A stretch of 8,711 nucleotides of DNA, from positions 1-8,711 of the forward strand of contig URFI01000086.1 in NCBI GenBank assembly GCA_900547085.1. The letters are read 5' to 3'. This DNA comes from an uncultured Prevotella sp. (GTDB taxonomy: Bacteria > Bacteroidota > Bacteroidia > Bacteroidales > Bacteroidaceae). Of the stretch, positions 5,578-8,711 are shown in pieces. Position 1 is the first letter of the stretch. Each line of letters starts with the position of its first letter. The notes beneath the pieces are model-generated. The model did no database searches and was not told the origin of the DNA. It saw only the letters and a program-made list of their open reading frames with translations. The translations under genes were made by a program, and so were the position numbers.

Positions 5578-7073
5578 ATGACAAAAGCAGAACTGGCAAT
5601 GAATGCCAACCCCGTGGTGGCATTCCTGCAGAAGCCTACGGAAGAATTTACGAAGGCAGACATCATCCGCTTCATCGAGGCCAATGAAGTGAAGATGGTC
5701 AATTTTATGTATCCTGCGGACGACGGCAAGTTGAAGACCCTCAACTTTGTCATCACGAACAGGGATTACCTTGAGACCATACTGAGCGTGTCGACGGCTC
5801 GAGCCTGTTCACATTCATCGAGGCGGGAAGCAGTGACCTGTATGTGCTGCCGCGTTTCAGCACGGCGTTCCTCGACCCGTTCGCAGAAATCCCGACGCTC
5901 TGCATGTTGTGCAGTTACTTCGACAAAGACGGCAATCCGCTCGCATCTTCTCCCGAGAACACGCTGCGCAAGGCGTGCCGCGCATTCCGCGAGACAACGG
6001 GAATGGAGTTCTATGCGATGGGCGAGCTCGAATACTACGTCATAGACGAAGACCCGGAGGTGTTCCCGGCAATCGACCAGCACGGATACCACGAGTCTGC
6101 CCCGTATGCCAAGATGAACGACTTCCGCCAGCAGTGCATGCTCTATGTGGCACAGACCGGAGGGGAGATAAAATACGGGCACTCGGAAGTGGGTAACTTC
6201 ACAGAAGACGGCCTGCTCTACGAACAGAACGAGATTGAGTTCCTGCCGGTGTACGCCGAGAAAGCCGCCGACCAGCTCATGCTGGCGAAATGGGCTATTA
6301 GGAACCTGGCATACGAGATGGGGCTCAACGTGACGTTCGCCCCGAAGATCACCGTGGGCAAGGCAGGAAGCGGGCTGCACATACACATGCGCATGGTGAA
6401 GGACGGCAAGAACCAGATGCTCGATGGCGGGAAACTGAGCACCGCAGCGCGCAAGGCCATCGCCGGAATGATGGACCTGGCAGAGAGCATCACCGCCTTT
6501 GGCAACAAGAACCCAACGTCATATTTCCGCCTCGTGCCGCATCAGGAAGCGCCGACAAACGTTTGCTGGGGCGACCGCAACCGCAGCGTGCTCGTCAGAG
6601 TGCCGCTCGGGTGGACAGCAGGCATCGACCTCTGCCACGCAGCAAACCCACAGGAGCCGGAGGCCATCGCCGACACATCGGCAAAGCAGACGGTGGAGAT
6701 GCGCTCACCGGACGGCAGCGCCGACCTGTACCAACTCATCGCCGGCCTCTGCGTGGCATGCCGCCATGGCTTCGAGATGGACAACGCGCTCGAAGTGGCA
6801 GACAGCACATACGTCAACGTCAACATACACGATGCAGCAAACGCCGACAAACTCAGTAAACTGGCTCAGTTGCCTGACAGCTGCTGCGCATCCGCCGACT
6901 GCCTCGAGTGCCAGCGCGCGGTGTATGAGGAGAAGGGCGTGTTCAGCAAGGCCATGATCGACGGCATCATCAAGCAGCTACGCTCATTCAATGACCGCAC
7001 GCTCCGCCACGACATCGAGAAGAACCACGATGCCACGAAGGAGCTCGTGCAGGAATACTTCCACTGCGGATAA
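5578..7073 (+). pseudogene. glnA: Glutamine synthetase, frameshifted
   Basis: Glutamine synthetase (ATP + glutamate + ammonia to glutamine), a cytoplasmic dodecamer-type enzyme, here in two frames. Part one (5578 to about 5783) encodes the N-terminal beta-grasp region (FTKADIIRFIEANEVKMVNF, then DDGKLKTLNFVI). The frame then shifts near 5775-5787, and the rest runs from ERVDGSSLFTFIEAG at 5784 to the TAA at 7071-7073. Catalytic motifs are all in part two: GELEYYV, EQNEIEF, GSGLHIHM (at 6366), NPTSYFRLVP, RNRSVLVRVP and EMRSPDGSADLY. No adenylylation-site motif (NLYDLPP-like) is seen. From recall, relatives read roughly ILTCGERVDG here, so ten missing bases would restore a protein of 501 residues. 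Without correction, translation from 5578 stops at 6045. GC rises from about 48% to about 59% across the break. Either a true mutation or an assembly/sequencing fault could explain it. The symbol reflects the activity; the GS subtype is not settled. Confidence 0.85.
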
Positions 7074-7096
7074 GCCTGCAACGGCAAAATAGATAT

Positions 7097-7166
7097 TCAG
7101 GAGTTAAGGAGTTGCGGAGCCAAAGAGACAACCTCGGCTGCACAATCCCTTAACTCCTGATATTTT
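7097..7166 (+). terminator. Probable terminator of glutamine synthetase
   Basis: TCAGGAGTTAAGG (7097-7109) pairs perfectly with CCTTAACTCCTGA (7148-7160). The stem extends to ATAT/ATAT if one T is bulged. TATTTT follows directly. The 38-nt loop is long for an intrinsic terminator but could fold further through short GC pairs. It begins 24 bases after the stop codon. The left arm also contains the start of a GAGTTAAG-GAGTT tandem. Confidence 0.55.
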
Positions 7167-7252
7167 AAAAACTGCGGTATTAAACAATGAAGGATAAAGG
7201 GGCATAGTTGCCGCCCGAGTTCCTTAACATCTCTTAATTCTTTTTATAACAA

Positions 7253-7302
7253 AAGTTTCACTCCCTAAAACAGTTTTTGTTGTTAATGAGGGAGTGAAAC
7301 TT
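7253..7302 (-). terminator. Long-stem hairpin, probable nadE terminator
   Basis: AAGTTTCACTCCCT (7253-7266) and AGGGAGTGAAACTT (7289-7302) form a perfect 14-bp stem with a 22-nt loop. Read on the minus strand, the stem runs into TTGTTAT, so the transcript has a moderately U-rich tail. That suits termination of nadE, whose stop lies about 130 bases upstream in that direction. On the plus strand the following bases (AAGCTATG) are not T-rich, so it is less likely to serve glutamine synthetase. Confidence 0.5.
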
Positions 7303-7318
7303 AAGCTATGTAATCATT

Positions 7319-7335
7319 TTTTGCAGAGGCGAAGC
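7319..7335 (-). repeat. Partial relative of the glycosyltransferase promoter repeat
   Basis: Read on the minus strand, GCTTCGCCTCTGCAAAA matches GCTACGCCTCAGCAAAG at 3242-3258 in 14 of 17 positions. It overlaps the left arm of the 7331-7352 hairpin. The match is short, so common ancestry is only a suggestion. Confidence 0.35.
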
Positions 7336-7352
7336 GTGACAAATCACGCTTC
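7331..7352. repeat. Compact hairpin downstream of nadE
   Basis: GAAGCGTGA and TCACGCTTC form a perfect 9-bp stem with a CAAA loop. It lies about 83 bases past the nadE stop on the minus strand. Neither side has a real T tract, so it may be an mRNA-stabilising structure or part of a composite terminator with the 7253-7302 hairpin. Confidence 0.5.
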
Positions 7353-7434
7353 TTATCGTTTCATCAATGATGACATTTGTTTAACTTACATCATTTTTCG
7401 TGTGCTTTGACAGTATACTTGCTGCCCACGCTGC

Positions 7435-8711
7435 CTACAAGCTGTCACACTCTTCTAACCAAAGTCTGCTGGTAGCATCGCTTGGCATGCGCCAATCACC
7501 ACGGGGACTTAAGCTCACGCTGACCACCTTCGGTCCATCAGGCAAACATGAACGCTTGAATTGCTGAGAGAAGAAACGCTTGCAAAATACCTTGAGCCAC
7601 TTCTTGATGGTTTCCTCATGATAATATCCAATCATATTGAGCGAATCTCCTTCAGAGTCTTGCCGCTGCTGCGGTTTTGTTTCTGCGAATGCTTTCTTGG
7701 CTAACAAGAATATCTTGCGAGGACGGAAGCCAAAACGTAAGAAATAATAAAGGAAGAAATCGTGCAACTCGTACGGGCCCACCAAATCTTCTGTCTTTTG
7801 CTTAATATCCCCATGCTCGTCGGCGGGTGTCAACTCAGGCGAGATAGGCGTATTAATGATATCCATCAAGATGCGAGAGGTCTGGTCATCATTTGTGAGG
7901 TGTTGGGCATAGAAACGCACCAAATACTTAATCATGGTCTTGGGCACACCTGCGTTAACACCATACATAGACATGTGGTCGCCATTATAAGTTGCCCATC
8001 CTAAGGCCAATTCAGACAAGTCGCCTGTGCCAACAACCAAAGCATTGAGCTGATTGCTCAAATCCATTAATATCTGGGTTCGCTCGCGAGCTTGACAGTT
8101 TTCATACGTTGCATCATGTACATTGGGATCATGTCCAATGTCTTCAAAATGCTGGTTGACGCTCTTACGGATGTCGATTTCCTTGATGGTGATACCAAGC
8201 TCTTGCATCAAACCAATAGCATTGTGATAGGTTCGGTCTGTCGTTCCGAAGCCTGGCATGGTCACACCGATGATTCCTTTGCGGTCGTAACCAAGTTGGT
8301 CGAACGTCAACACGCAAACCAACAGTGCCAACGTAGAATCCAAGCCACCACTGATGCCCAGGACAGCGTTACGACAGCCAATGTGCTTGATGCGCGTAGC
8401 CAACCCCATCGACTGGATGTTGAGTACCTCCCGACAACTTTCATCCAATTGTTCTGCATCTGGGAGGAAGGGATGTGGGTCTATCTCACGCTCTAACTTA
8501 AAGTCATACGACCGCAGATACGGCAGGCATGGCAGGTAATGGATGGCCGATCCATTGCTGAAAATGGCAAACTGATTAGGGCTCAAGTTGTCAGAAAATC
8601 CTCTTTGCTTGGCGTAATTATTTACTTGTCGCTGGGCATTGACATACGTTGAGTTGGTTCTGCGCTCGGCCCTCAACATCTCAATGTCTATCTGTGCGGT
8701 TTGTATCTGTC
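7435..8711 (-). CDS. nadE: Glutamine-dependent NAD+ synthetase, 5' end beyond window
   Basis: Catalyses the last step of NAD biosynthesis, amidating deamido-NAD with ammonia drawn from glutamine, in the cytoplasm. The frame is open to the window edge (TAQIDIEMLRAERRTNSTYV at the margin), giving about 424 visible residues. Bacteroidales enzymes of this type are about 640-680 residues, so the missing part is most of the N-terminal nitrilase-like glutaminase domain with its Glu-Lys-Cys triad. Visible synthetase features are the PP-loop SGGLDS (8352-8335) of the ATP pyrophosphatase fold, GVTMPGFGTTDRTYHNA, and GTGDLSELALGWATYNGD followed by GVNAGVPKT. The conserved C-terminal FKRSCLPDGPKV and SPRGDWRMPSDA are also present. 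The ATG at 8679 is internal, not the start. Gene is intact at its 3' end (TAG at 7437-7435) and is convergent with glutamine synthetase. Confidence 0.93.
   Translation of the reverse strand, partial: QIQTAQIDIEMLRAERRTNSTYVNAQRQVNNYAKQRGFSDNLSPNQFAIFSNGSAIHYLPCLPYLRSYDFKLEREIDPHPFLPDAEQLDESCREVLNIQSMGLATRIKHIGCRNAVLGISGGLDSTLALLVCVLTFDQLGYDRKGIIGVTMPGFGTTDRTYHNAIGLMQELGITIKEIDIRKSVNQHFEDIGHDPNVHDATYENCQARERTQILMDLSNQLNALVVGTGDLSELALGWATYNGDHMSMYGVNAGVPKTMIKYLVRFYAQHLTNDDQTSRILMDIINTPISPELTPADEHGDIKQKTEDLVGPYELHDFFLYYFLRFGFRPRKIFLLAKKAFAETKPQQRQDSEGDSLNMIGYYHEETIKKWLKVFCKRFFSQQFKRSCLPDGPKVVSVSLSPRGDWRMPSDATSRLWLEECDSL

Larger units (their letters stand above)
7074..7434. other. Convergent intergenic region of 361 bases
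   Basis: No plausible gene lies between the glutamine synthetase stop and the nadE stop. The region holds three inverted repeats (7097-7160, 7253-7302, 7331-7352) and a minus-strand fragment (7319-7335) resembling the glycosyltransferase-promoter repeat. Between them, 7167-7250 shows nothing I can name apart from CTTAACATCTCTTAATTC-like sequence, distantly similar to the GAGTTAAG arms of the first hairpin. Confidence 0.6.

Noticed and set aside
5766..6386. Long minus-strand and alternate-frame openings within the glutamine synthetase 3' part
   Set aside because: High GC and strong codon bias remove stop codons from other frames. None of the products has a recognisable domain, and the real frame carries all GS motifs.
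5844..7073. Independent 409-residue gene starting at GTG 5844
   Set aside because: This is the C-terminal part of glutamine synthetase. Family-like sequence (ERVDGSSLFTFIEAG) continues in frame upstream to 5784, and the start would fall inside the conserved DLYVLPRF segment.

Overview
The window looks like a piece of a Bacteroidales chromosome, most probably Prevotella or a close relative. Three things point there. Start codons sit behind A/T-rich leaders without clear Shine-Dalgarno sequences. Several intergenic regions carry the Bacteroidetes-type -7 element TAnnTTTG. The proteins (OprO/P-type porin, Wzx-like flippase with GT2 and GT4 glycosyltransferases, a roughly 500-residue glutamine synthetase, and a nitrilase-fused NadE) read like Bacteroidales family members. 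The genus is inferred from recall of these families, not from a database search.

Layout. (1) 1-1430: a complete outer-membrane porin gene (+) behind a TAnnTTTG promoter, followed by three consecutive hairpins, the largest a perfect 18-bp stem. (2) 1570-5400: a small surface-glycan locus. A polytopic flippase gene (-) is divergent from a two-gene operon (+) encoding a GT2 and a GT-B/GT4-type glycosyltransferase. The divergent region holds two TAnnTTTG elements embedded in an imperfect 29-bp direct repeat. (3) 5401-7073: a glutamine synthetase gene (+) with a textbook Bacteroidetes promoter and a C9 tract upstream. Its reading frame is broken at about 5775-5787. Base composition jumps at the same place, from about 48% GC before to about 59% after. 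(4) 7074-7434: a 361-base convergent intergenic region with three inverted repeats that probably serve as terminators. (5) 7435-8711: the C-terminal two thirds of glutamine-dependent NAD+ synthetase (-), whose 5' end lies outside the window.

How the genes relate. The flippase and the two glycosyltransferases plausibly build and export one lipid-linked glycan, but no polymerase, initiating transferase or sugar-nucleotide genes are visible here. Glutamine synthetase makes glutamine and NadE uses it as an amide donor. They are convergent and separately transcribed, so this link is metabolic only.

I see no convincing new multi-gene system. The observations most worth following are the broken and compositionally mosaic glutamine synthetase, the repeat-borne tandem promoters before the glycosyltransferases, and the hairpin with palindromic arms after the porin. 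No tRNA, rRNA, CRISPR array, transposase or integrase was seen.
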